A stretch of 64,000 nt of DNA from Rhodospirillales bacterium. GTDB taxonomy: Bacteria; Pseudomonadota; Alphaproteobacteria; Micavibrionales; Micavibrionaceae. The stretch spans positions 186,001 to 250,000 of the forward strand of contig JACKJA010000002.1 of the NCBI GenBank assembly GCA_020638175.1, written 5' to 3'. Positions 45,243-53,159 of the stretch are shown here, piece by piece. The stretch's first letter is position 1; the number at the start of each line of letters is the position of its first letter. The translations under genes and the position numbers were made by a program. The notes beneath the pieces are model-generated. The model had not been told where the DNA came from. It ran no database searches and was given only the letters and a program-made list of their open reading frames with translations.

Positions 45243-46097
45243 TCAGCAGGCACGTGACTGGCGGAACGGGTGCGCTTCATACGTCCCCAAAATCCGCACT
45301 TCCTTGGCAAAAAAAGCTAACTCCTCTAATGCCAGTTTTAACGCCCGGCTGTCCGGGTGCCCTTCAACGTCGCAGTAAAACTGCGCCGCCTGAAAATGTT
45401 CATCAACGTAAGATTCAAGCTTGGCCATGTTGATCCCGTTGGTCGCAAACCCGCCCAGCGCCTTGTAAAGCGCCGCCGGAATATTCCGAACCTGAAAAAC
45501 AAAACTGGTCAGAACGCAGGAATCCTCATCATAAGCCGGAACGACATGCTCCCGCGACAGGATCAAAAAGCGGGTTGTATTATGAGCAGCATCCTGTACG
45601 TCTGCCTTCAGGATCTCCAGACCGTAGATCTCCGCTGCCAAAGCCGAGGCAATCGCACAATGGGACTTATCCCCTTTGGTGGCGACCATTTCGGCCGCCC
45701 CGGCCGTATCGGCGTTGACATGCCGCTCCAGCCCCAGCTTGTGAATAATTTTCCGGCATTGCGGCAGGGCATGGATATGGCTGTGCACGTGCTTTAAATC
45801 TTCCAGCCGCGCCCCCTTGACCCCCAGCAACATATGACGGATCGGCAGGAAATATTCCCCGATAATATAAAGGCCGCTTTCGGGCAAAAGATGGTGAACA
45901 TCCGCCACCCGGCCCGCCAGCGTGTTATCGACGGCAATCGCCGCCAGATCCGCGTCACCCTCCTTCACAGCACGAAAAGCAGCATCAAAAGTGGCGCACG
46001 GCATGGGTTCCATATCAGGATACGTCGCACGGCATACCATATCATGGTATGACCCTGTCTGTCCTTGAAAGGCTATCTTTTTCCGTGTCATCGTCAT
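45243..46097 (-). CDS. pheA: Prephenate dehydratase
   Basis: 284 aa. The catalytic domain begins KIAFQGQTGSYHDMVC and contains HNTTRFLIL, whose Thr-Arg-Phe is the conserved catalytic triplet, and ENTLAG-like VDNTLAGRVADV. An ACT domain (about 195-275) should sense phenylalanine. It converts prephenate to phenylpyruvate in phenylalanine synthesis. No chorismate mutase domain is fused. An ATG at 46091 is an alternative start. Confidence 0.95.
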   Translation of the reverse strand: MTMTRKKIAFQGQTGSYHDMVCRATYPDMEPMPCATFDAAFRAVKEGDADLAAIAVDNTLAGRVADVHHLLPESGLYIIGEYFLPIRHMLLGVKGARLEDLKHVHSHIHALPQCRKIIHKLGLERHVNADTAGAAEMVATKGDKSHCAIASALAAEIYGLEILKADVQDAAHNTTRFLILSREHVVPAYDEDSCVLTSFVFQVRNIPAALYKALGGFATNGINMAKLESYVDEHFQAAQFYCDVEGHPDSRALKLALEELAFFAKEVRILGTYEAHPFRQSRAC

Positions 46098-46150
46098 TTG
46101 TTCTTATACTGTTTCACATCTTTGTTTTTTCTGTATAAAGGATCGAGTCT

Positions 46151-46166
46151 TGCTTGTCGACAAGCA
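46151..46166. promoter_or_regulatory. Perfect 16-base palindrome, candidate operator
   Basis: TGCTTGTCGACAAGCA is a perfect inverted repeat in the 132-base region between divergent pheA and the cytochrome c gene. It overlaps the possible -35 of a promoter facing the cytochrome gene (TTGTCG at 46155, 18 bases, TATAGT at 46179-46184). Confidence 0.5.
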
Positions 46167-46229
46167 CGAAAAAAATGTTATAGTGCGGTCGGAAAGTTCA
46201 ACCACCATCTATTACGAGAGGAAAGCAAA

Positions 46230-46835
46230 ATGAACTTCGTAAAAATGATCTCCGCACTTGTCGTTGCCGTTGCCGTGATTTACCTGTCAGGCTTCGTTGC
46301 CAACAAAGCTGTTCACTCCGAGGAACTGGCCACCAACGCCTACCCGATTGATGTGCCGGCCGCTACGGAAGAAGCAACGATCATCGTTGCCGAAGCTGAA
46401 GAAGCTGTGGAAGCTGTGGAAGCTGCTGTCGAAGAAGCAGCGCCTGCTGCTGAAGAAGCCGCCACAGAAGCTGCTCCGGAAATGTCTCTGACAGAAATGA
46501 TTGCCGCTGCCGACGTTGAACGCGGTAAAAAACTGTCCAAAGCCTGCGCCGCATGCCACACCTTTGACAAAGGCGGCAAAAACGGCGTCGGTCCGAACCA
46601 GTGGGGTATTATTGGCCGTAAAAAAGCATCCGTCGAAGGGTTTAAATACTCAGACGCAATGGCCAGCCAGGAAGGAACATGGACATATGAAGATCTGGAT
46701 ACCTACCTGACCAAGCCAAAGGCCATGGTTCCGGGCACCAAAATGACTTATGCCGGCATGAAAAAAGCCGAAGATCGTGCGGCTTTGATCGCTTGGTTGC
46801 GTGAGCAAGCCGACAGCCCGCTGCCGCTGGAATAA
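46230..46835 (+). CDS. Membrane-anchored c-type cytochrome
   Basis: 201 aa; ATG at 46230 has AGAGGAAAG upstream, and the frame is open further 5' without a better start. An N-terminal helix (MISALVVAVAVIYLSGFVA) that is probably uncleaved anchors the protein. A Glu/Ala-rich linker (about 45-85) precedes the class I heme domain with CAACH at 106-110 and a methionine ligand in GTKMTYAGM. It resembles CycM/cytochrome c552, which passes electrons from the bc1 complex to cytochrome oxidase. A terminator follows. Confidence 0.93.
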   Translation: MNFVKMISALVVAVAVIYLSGFVANKAVHSEELATNAYPIDVPAATEEATIIVAEAEEAVEAVEAAVEEAAPAAEEAATEAAPEMSLTEMIAAADVERGKKLSKACAACHTFDKGGKNGVGPNQWGIIGRKKASVEGFKYSDAMASQEGTWTYEDLDTYLTKPKAMVPGTKMTYAGMKKAEDRAALIAWLREQADSPLPLE

Positions 46836-46861
46836 AATTTCCAAACCGAAAATAACAAAAC

Positions 46862-46895
46862 AAAAAACGGCGGGATCATCTCCGCCGTTTTTTTA
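46862..46895 (+). terminator. Intrinsic terminator of the cytochrome c gene
   Basis: ACGGCGG (46867-46873), an 8-base loop, CCGCCGT (46882-46888) and a run of T after it. It lies between the cytochrome stop and the holC stop, so it may also serve the minus strand, where an A-run precedes it. Confidence 0.85.
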
Positions 46896-46898
46896 TAG

Positions 46899-47348
46899 TC
46901 AGGCTTTCTTTTCCCAGCCACCGGTATCGGTCTGCTGCCAGTACGTCAGGCCATAACCGGCCTCTTTATAGTCCTTCCAGCGTACCCGGGCCGCTTTAAC
47001 TGCCGCCGCGTCATTCCCGTCCAGCATTTCACAACACAGATCAAAAGCACCAACCTGATCACTAACAACGCCGCCGGCCAAAATCAGGATATCGGATTTG
47101 TTCGGGTTTTCATCAATCGTCGTAATCCAGACAGGCTGGTCGGCGGCAAATCCGTCTTTCGCACTGCCGTGCGGCAAAAACGCATCCGGACGCCACGTCC
47201 ATAGATGAGCATTAAGAGTCTCCGCCTGCCGTTCATCGACGGTTTTAACAACGGCCCGCCGCCCGGTCGACAGAGCCTTCGTCAGGATCTCGGGCAAAAC
47301 CTGATCCAGCGCCTTAACCGTTAAATGATAAAAGCGGATTTCCGTCAC
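46899..47348 (-). CDS. holC: DNA polymerase III chi subunit
   Basis: 149 aa. The N-terminal RFYHLTVKALDQVLPEILTKALSTGRRAVV and central NAHLWTWRPDAFLPHGSAKDG, with the IWITTIDENPNKSDILILAGG region, match the chi family. Chi links the clamp loader to single-strand binding protein. It directly follows pepA (1 base), a standard pairing in alphaproteobacteria. Confidence 0.93.
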   Translation of the reverse strand: MTEIRFYHLTVKALDQVLPEILTKALSTGRRAVVKTVDERQAETLNAHLWTWRPDAFLPHGSAKDGFAADQPVWITTIDENPNKSDILILAGGVVSDQVGAFDLCCEMLDGNDAAAVKAARVRWKDYKEAGYGLTYWQQTDTGGWEKKA

Positions 47349-48845
47349 TTATGCCTCATAACTATCGGCAATAAAGCGATCCAGAACACGTACGCCAAAG
47401 CCGGTAAATGTTTTCGGGCACGTTGGGCGATCGGCTTTGGTCCATGCAGACCCGGCAATATCCAGATGTGCCCATTTACGCCCCTCGTCGATAAACAGCT
47501 CCAGAAAACCCGCCGCCGTACAAGTCCCGCCATAAGGTGTCATGGACCCCAAATTATTCAGATCGGCAATCTGGCCTTTCATCGCTTCGCGGTACACTTC
47601 ATGAAGCGGCAAGCGCCAGAGCTTATCACCGGTTTCCAAACCGGCCTTATCAAGCCGCACCCACATCTCGTCATCATTGACGAACGCGCCGCCGTACTCG
47701 TTCCCCATCGCCATTAAAACAGCGCCCGTCAGGGTCGCAACATCAATAATGACATCAGGATCGTACGTCTTCTGTACGTAGGTCAGGGCATCGGCCAGAA
47801 CCAGACGCCCCTCCGCATCCGTATTACCGACCTCGATCGTTTTTCCGGACAAGCTGCCGATAATATCGCTGGGCCGGATCGCATTGCCGGAAACCATGTT
47901 TTCGGCCAGCGCCACAACCCCGACAACATCCGCCTTGGCTTTACGCAGCGCCAAGGCTTTCATCGCCCCGACCACCGCGGCCGACCCCCCCATATCCATT
48001 TTCATGATGGTCAGCATTTCACCGGTTGGCTTCATGTTCACACCGCCGGTATCAAAGGTAATCCCCTTGCCCACTAGCGCCACCGGCACTTTTTTACCTT
48101 TGGCGCCGCCACCATTCCAGCGCATCACAACCAGTCGCGGCGGATGATCGGAGCCTTGCCCGACAGCCATATGCGCCTCAAACCCGAGTTTCTGCAGCTT
48201 TTTCTCATCAAAAATATCAACCGTCACCCCCAGTGGTTTCAGTTCATCCTTGATTCGCTCGGCATAAGATTCAGGATAAAGAACGTTGGCCGGCTCGGTC
48301 ACCAGATCACGGGCAAAGAAAACCCCTTCAGCAATCTGGGCATGCATTTTATAATTCTGCGCCGCCGCGCTGTATGCCTCACCAATAAGGGCCACACCCT
48401 GCGGTGCGTTATCTTCTGCGGTATCCTTTTTATATTTGTCGAATTTATACGAACGCAACAAAAGGCCCAAACCAAACCGGGCCGCCTGTGCGGCGTCCCA
48501 CCCCGGCGCTATAAAATCAGAATCACCGGCCCCGGCCTCTGCCAAAACCGGATACAACTTACCACCCAGCGTTTCACAGGCCATGCCATCGAGTTTTTCC
48601 TCATCACCCAGCCCCCACAAAACAATCCGGGTAACAACTCCGGCCGTCGCCGCTGTTAAAAAGGCACTTTGACCGGATTTTCCGGTAAATTTTTTCTGCC
48701 CGGCCAAAAAATCGGCGAGCAATCCACCATGCTCACCATCAAGCTTCGCAGCACCCGGCGATAAACGATTATCCGCGTAGACTCCGACAACTACGGTATC
48801 AACACGGCTACGAGGAGATTTATGAAAGGTTACGGAAAGGGTCAT
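47349..48845 (-). CDS. pepA: Cytosol aminopeptidase
   Basis: 498 aa M17 peptidase. Two-metal site residues lie in VALVGKGITFDTGG and VVGVVALAENMVSGNAIRPSDI, and the signature NTDAEGRLVLADAL is near residues 340-350. It cleaves N-terminal amino acids, preferring leucine. It is transcribed with holC. It starts divergently from lptF with 94 bases between. Confidence 0.96.
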   Translation of the reverse strand: MTLSVTFHKSPRSRVDTVVVGVYADNRLSPGAAKLDGEHGGLLADFLAGQKKFTGKSGQSAFLTAATAGVVTRIVLWGLGDEEKLDGMACETLGGKLYPVLAEAGAGDSDFIAPGWDAAQAARFGLGLLLRSYKFDKYKKDTAEDNAPQGVALIGEAYSAAAQNYKMHAQIAEGVFFARDLVTEPANVLYPESYAERIKDELKPLGVTVDIFDEKKLQKLGFEAHMAVGQGSDHPPRLVVMRWNGGGAKGKKVPVALVGKGITFDTGGVNMKPTGEMLTIMKMDMGGSAAVVGAMKALALRKAKADVVGVVALAENMVSGNAIRPSDIIGSLSGKTIEVGNTDAEGRLVLADALTYVQKTYDPDVIIDVATLTGAVLMAMGNEYGGAFVNDDEMWVRLDKAGLETGDKLWRLPLHEVYREAMKGQIADLNNLGSMTPYGGTCTAAGFLELFIDEGRKWAHLDIAGSAWTKADRPTCPKTFTGFGVRVLDRFIADSYEA

Positions 48846-48939
48846 AGTTTAATTTTCCAGTTGTTCTGTTTTCCTGTATACGGTTTAAACAATATATGCT
48901 TGACCGATACGGCATAGCAACCGGCACAAACAGGAAAAA

Positions 48940-50076
48940 ATGGTTTTTGATCGCTATTTATTCAAAACACTGACAGTTGCAACAACCTTCGTTGCACTGA
49001 CACTGACGGCTGTCATATTCCTGACTCAGTCCCTGCGGTTTCTGGAACTGGTTATCAATGCGGGCGCATCCAGTGGAACTTTCGCCATCTTAACCTTGCT
49101 GGCCTTGCCGAGATTTCTCGAGATTATCTTGCCGATCGCCCTGATGATCGGCACTGTTTTTGTCTATAACCGCATGACCGTAGACAACGAAATCGTTATC
49201 ATGCGCGCCACCGGAACCCCGCCACTGGTTCTGGCACGCCCGGCTTTGGTCTTGTCCCTCGTGGTTGCCGTTATCCTTTGGGGCGTCGTCATGTGGCTGG
49301 GTCCGAAATCTCTTTCATCCATGAATAATCTGCGCCATATCGTGAAAGAGCAATATTCGACCCTGCTGTTTCAGGAAGGTGTCTTCAATTCGATCGGGGA
49401 CGGACTCACGGTCTATGTCCGGCAACGCACAGGATCCGGGGAACTATTGGGACTGATGATCCATGACAGCCGGGACAACACAGAAACGCCGGCCACCATC
49501 ATCGCCAAACGCGGCGTTATTGTTTCCACCCCGGACGGACAACAAGTCGTGGTTTACGATGGCTCCCGCCAAAGCCTTGACAAGAACACCCACGTTTTAT
49601 CCCGCCTTGATTTTGAACGCTATATTATTGATTTGCCGAATGGCGGCGCCACCCCGATTGCAAAACGCTGGAGAGAACCGGATGAACGGACCTTTCTCGA
49701 ACTTTTTCACCCTGACATGTCTGACGTTGATGACGTAAAAAGACATCGGCAATTTTTTGTTGAAATACACCGACGCATCATCAGTCCGCTTCTGGCACCC
49801 GCTTATACCTTGATCGTCTTGTCATTCTTACTGGTTGGCCCGGTTGATCGCCGCGGACAGGGGCTTAGAATTGGCGGCGCCGTATTATGTGTGATTTTAG
49901 TTCAGGTCTTATATTTAAGTGCCCTCAGCCTTGCCCGCCATCAGGATGCCGGATTGGTTCTGATATATATACTTGTTTTCTCGCCGATCGTTCTTGGCTT
50001 GTTCAGTCTAAGCCCCGGCGCGGAAAAGCTCCGGCAAAAATGGCTGTATGATCGTAAACGGGGGATACATACATGA
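48940..50076 (+). CDS. lptF: LPS export permease LptF
   Basis: 378 aa, six membrane helices with a large periplasmic loop. The segment ILPIALMIGTVFVYNRMTVDNEIVIMRATG is typical of the LptF/LptG coupling region that LptB contacts, and LIVLSFLLVGPVDRRGQG is the second half. LptF-LptG with LptB pull LPS from the inner membrane. Overlaps lptG by 4 bases (ATGA). Confidence 0.95.
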   Translation: MVFDRYLFKTLTVATTFVALTLTAVIFLTQSLRFLELVINAGASSGTFAILTLLALPRFLEIILPIALMIGTVFVYNRMTVDNEIVIMRATGTPPLVLARPALVLSLVVAVILWGVVMWLGPKSLSSMNNLRHIVKEQYSTLLFQEGVFNSIGDGLTVYVRQRTGSGELLGLMIHDSRDNTETPATIIAKRGVIVSTPDGQQVVVYDGSRQSLDKNTHVLSRLDFERYIIDLPNGGATPIAKRWREPDERTFLELFHPDMSDVDDVKRHRQFFVEIHRRIISPLLAPAYTLIVLSFLLVGPVDRRGQGLRIGGAVLCVILVQVLYLSALSLARHQDAGLVLIYILVFSPIVLGLFSLSPGAEKLRQKWLYDRKRGIHT

Positions 50077-51173
50077 TAAAGCTCTCGACAACGCTCAGTC
50101 GCTATCTAGCCAGAAAATATATTTTCAATCTTCTGGGCATCCTCGGTGTCCTGCTGGGTATGATTTATTTATTCGACGCCGTAGAACTTCTCCGCAGGGC
50201 CAATAACAAAGGCGATATTCCGTTGGCTCTGGTCTTACATATGTCTCTTTTAAAATTGCCGGAAGTCGGACAAATTATTCTGCCTTTTGCCATTTTATTC
50301 AGTTCTATTTTTACATTCTGGCAGCTATCCCGGCGTCATGAGCTGGTCATCGTACGCGCAGCGGGAATGTCTGTCTGGCAATTCCTCGCCCCTATTATCG
50401 GTGTAGCCTTGCTGGCCGGGATGCTCCATATCGCCGTTATCAATCCCGTAGGCGCGCTCCTCCTCGGAAAATTCGAAGCCATGGAAAACAGCTATCTCGC
50501 CAATCGCAAAAGCTATGTCACTCTATTCAAAGAAGGTTTATGGCTGCGGCAAGCCGCCGGAGACGGTCATATCATTCTGCATGCCAGAAAGATAAAGGTG
50601 CCTGAATGGCAATTACAAAATGTCATGGTTTTGTTTTTCGACAATAAAGACGATTTTTTCCAAAGGATCGACGCGCCCTCCGCCCGGCTTGATAATGGAG
50701 AGTGGTTATTTCAGGACAGTGTCGTCAACAAACCGAAAGGACCGTCAGAAACCTATCAGACCCTCACCTTGCCGACCGATTTAACGATCGAGGACATAGA
50801 AGAAAGCTTTGCCTCTCCGGAAACCGTTTCATTCTGGTCCCTGCCGTCTTTTATCGGCACCATGGAAGAAACAGGGTTTGACACGACACGCTTAAGGATT
50901 CATTTCCAAACGCTTTTGGTCCAGCCTCTTCTATTCGCTGCTATGATACTGATTGCCGCCGCCGTTTCCTTAAAACCCACCGGACGATCCGGAGGCACAT
51001 TCTTAATGGTAATCACCGGCGTCATCGCCGGATTCGCCGTCTTTTTCCTGTCCAGTTTCTTGCAAGCTCTGGGAGCCTCTCACCAAATCCCAATCTTCCT
51101 GGCGGCTTGGTCACCGGCTTTTATTACGATGTTACTGGGAATTACCGTTTTGATGAGCGTCGAGGATGGTTAA
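50073..51173 (+). CDS. lptG: LPS export permease LptG
   Basis: 366 aa, second permease of the LPS extractor. Six helices, with coupling segment ILPFAILFSSIFTFWQLSRRHELVIVRAAGMSVW, and a C-terminal half RSGGTFLMVITGVIAGFAVFFLSSFLQALG. Start overlaps the lptF stop by 4 bases, so the two are translationally coupled. A stem-loop (51182-51203) follows. Confidence 0.95.
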   Translation: MIKLSTTLSRYLARKYIFNLLGILGVLLGMIYLFDAVELLRRANNKGDIPLALVLHMSLLKLPEVGQIILPFAILFSSIFTFWQLSRRHELVIVRAAGMSVWQFLAPIIGVALLAGMLHIAVINPVGALLLGKFEAMENSYLANRKSYVTLFKEGLWLRQAAGDGHIILHARKIKVPEWQLQNVMVLFFDNKDDFFQRIDAPSARLDNGEWLFQDSVVNKPKGPSETYQTLTLPTDLTIEDIEESFASPETVSFWSLPSFIGTMEETGFDTTRLRIHFQTLLVQPLLFAAMILIAAAVSLKPTGRSGGTFLMVITGVIAGFAVFFLSSFLQALGASHQIPIFLAAWSPAFITMLLGITVLMSVEDG

Positions 51174-51181
51174 AACCTTGA

Positions 51182-51203
51182 ACTGTTGCCACTTTGCAAC
51201 AGT
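51182..51203 (+). terminator. Stem-loop after lptG, weak terminator candidate
   Basis: ACTGTTGC (51182-51189), CACTTT loop, GCAACAGT (51196-51203), an 8-bp perfect stem just after the lptG stop. No clear T-run follows, so intrinsic termination is uncertain. Confidence 0.4.
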
Positions 51204-51422
51204 GTGCATAAAAAATTACACGCGAAAGAACATGTTGATAGTTTTTCATTGACCTTTGCCCCTTCAGCTGAAATCTGTATGCTCTATAAGGGATTATTTT
51301 CTTTAATTTTCAGGATGTTGGGCAATATATACAATTTTATCCAACATTAACAAAGTTGTAACGTGAACATGATTAACTCAAAGAACATTGAGTTGGGGAC
51401 ACACTAAAGCCGGAGAAAAAAT
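51204..51422. other. AT-rich leader of mlaA
   Basis: About 220 bases before mlaA without another gene. TTGACC at 51249-51254 looks like a -35, but the nearest -10-like hexamers are 20 or more bases away. No clear regulatory motif seen. Confidence 0.35.
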
Positions 51423-52211
51423 ATGGCACGTAATTACTTACTAAACGGGACACGTCTGGTTCTTGCCGTCGCTGCCTGTTCCTTATTGGCCGCTTGCTCA
51501 ACGACGCAAGCCCAAAAATCATATAGCGACAATAGCGAGATCAGCGATCCGCTTGAAAGCGTTAACAGAACAACTTTCGCAGTAAATAATGCCATTGATA
51601 CGGTTTTATTGGAACCGGCTGCTCGTGGCTATCGCGCCGCCGTTCCGAAGCCGGCACGCAAAGGCGTACGGAATTTCCTGCGCAACCTGCGTAGCCCGAT
51701 CAACATTGCCAACCAGGTCTTGCAAGGCGACGTTAGCGGCGCCGGTAACGACCTGACACGTATGGTCGTTAACACACTGGTCGGGGTCGGCGGTCTGTTC
51801 GATGTTGCAGGATCCGAAGGTTACGAATACGAACAGGAAGACTTTGGCCAAACACTGGCAACATGGGGCGTTGGCCACGGTCCTTATCTGGTCTTACCGA
51901 TTTTGGGACCGTCTTCTGTACGGGATGCAACCGGGCTGGCGGTTGATGCTTACGCCGATCCTTTGCGCCTTTACCTGTTCAACGTCGACAAGGAAGAATG
52001 GCATTATGCCCGGATCGGCATGACAGCCATCGACAAACGGGAAGAACTCTTGGATGTTCTGGAAGAGCTGGAAAAGAATTCGTTTGATTATTATGCCGCG
52101 CTTCGCAGCGTTTACTATCAGCGCCGCGCCGCAGAAGTCCGCGACGAAGCACAAAATTCCGGCTCTATGAGCAGCATTCCGGACTATGACGACGGGGATG
52201 ACTTTAACTAG
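51423..52211 (+). CDS. mlaA: Outer-membrane lipid-asymmetry lipoprotein MlaA
   Basis: 262 aa VacJ/MlaA family. Lipoprotein signal with lipobox LLAACS (Cys about 25), then the conserved DPLESVNRTTFAVNNAIDTVLLEPAARGYR and LPILGPSSVRDATG. MlaA pulls misplaced phospholipids from the outer leaflet and passes them to MlaC. The transporter genes mlaFED are not in the window; mlaC follows after 190 bases. Confidence 0.93.
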   Translation: MARNYLLNGTRLVLAVAACSLLAACSTTQAQKSYSDNSEISDPLESVNRTTFAVNNAIDTVLLEPAARGYRAAVPKPARKGVRNFLRNLRSPINIANQVLQGDVSGAGNDLTRMVVNTLVGVGGLFDVAGSEGYEYEQEDFGQTLATWGVGHGPYLVLPILGPSSVRDATGLAVDAYADPLRLYLFNVDKEEWHYARIGMTAIDKREELLDVLEELEKNSFDYYAALRSVYYQRRAAEVRDEAQNSGSMSSIPDYDDGDDFN

Positions 52212-52236
52212 AGAAATCCGGTAGGAACAAATAAAC

Positions 52237-52266
52237 GAGGCGTGTCAGAATATTCCGACACGCCTC
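52237..52266 (+). terminator. Strong 10-bp hairpin between mlaA and mlaC
   Basis: GAGGCGTGTC (52237-52246) with GACACGCCTC (52257-52266), perfect, with a 10-base loop. No T-run follows directly on the plus strand (TGTTATG). It may terminate, protect an mRNA end, or modulate mlaC expression. The following 130 bases hold the mlaC leader. Confidence 0.6.
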
Positions 52267-52400
52267 TGTTATGAAATATCTTGGAATATACTCTTTAACG
52301 CGCTAAATGAATTTAAAGCTTTTTCACACATTCATTATAAAATAATATACAGGAGATCCCTGTTACCAAGAGATCGCGCAAGACTACAAGGACGACAACG

Positions 52401-53135
52401 ATGAACAAGAATAACGGCATTAGAAAGACAGGCAGCACGCTACTGATTTTATCGGCAAGCACGCTCTTTTCTTCCCTGTTTGCTTCTACGGGGCATACAT
52501 CAAACATTGCCGCCCGTACATTGGGATCGGCCTATGAATCCAGCACTGCGGGTCTGGCAACAACAGAAACAATCAAAACAGCTGCCGCCACACAGGATTT
52601 GAAAAAAATGAATGAGGGCGCGCAGAAATTCATTGATAACATGGCGCAAAAAGCCCTCGATTTTCTTGGTGATTCCGACCTTGATCGGGAAAAGAAAAAG
52701 AGCCAGTTCCGCCATCTGCTGCAAGACAGCTTTGATATGGACACAATCGGCCGGTTTTCTCTGGGCCGTTACTGGCGGGTTGCCACGCCTGAACAGCGTC
52801 AGGAATACCTGAAACTCTTTAACGATATGGTCGTCGATGTCTATTCAAGCCGCTTCGACACATACAAAGGACAGAAATTTGAAACCCGGGGCTTCCATCC
52901 CGATGGCGAGAAAGATACGATCGTCATGTCCTTTATTCTCTCTGACGAGGGTCCGGAGGTACAAGTCGACTGGCGCGTCCGTTACAAAAATGGAAAATAC
53001 AAGATCGTCGACATCATCGTAGAGGGCGTCAGCATGTCGGTAACACAGCGTTCCGATTTCTCTGCCGTCATACAGCGCGGCGGCGGAGACGTAGGTGTTC
53101 TTCTGGATCACCTGAAAAAACAACAAAATCTGTAA
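52401..53135 (+). CDS. mlaC: MlaC/Ttg2D-family periplasmic lipid carrier
   Basis: 244 aa with a hydrophobic signal segment. The MlaC hallmarks are MAQKALDFLGDSDLDREKKKSQFRHLLQDSFDMDTIGRFSLGRYWR, PEQRQEYLKLFNDMVVDVYSSRFD and VDWRVRYKNGKYKIVDIIVEGVSM. It ferries phospholipids between MlaA and the inner-membrane MlaFED complex. Preceded by the hairpin at 52237. It converges with the DotA-like genes. Confidence 0.9.
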   Translation: MNKNNGIRKTGSTLLILSASTLFSSLFASTGHTSNIAARTLGSAYESSTAGLATTETIKTAAATQDLKKMNEGAQKFIDNMAQKALDFLGDSDLDREKKKSQFRHLLQDSFDMDTIGRFSLGRYWRVATPEQRQEYLKLFNDMVVDVYSSRFDTYKGQKFETRGFHPDGEKDTIVMSFILSDEGPEVQVDWRVRYKNGKYKIVDIIVEGVSMSVTQRSDFSAVIQRGGGDVGVLLDHLKKQQNL

Positions 53136-53159
53136 TATCCAGCTCTAGATAAAACCGGA

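Noticed and set aside
46399..46470. Short tandem repeats of the GAAGCTGTGG type in the cytochrome gene
   Set aside because: They encode a low-complexity Glu/Ala linker and need no CRISPR or minisatellite explanation.
46230..46835. Long 5' extension of the cytochrome c frame to 46065
   Set aside because: It would run into the start of divergent pheA and through the promoter palindrome, and the ATG at 46230 has a good SD and signal-anchor.
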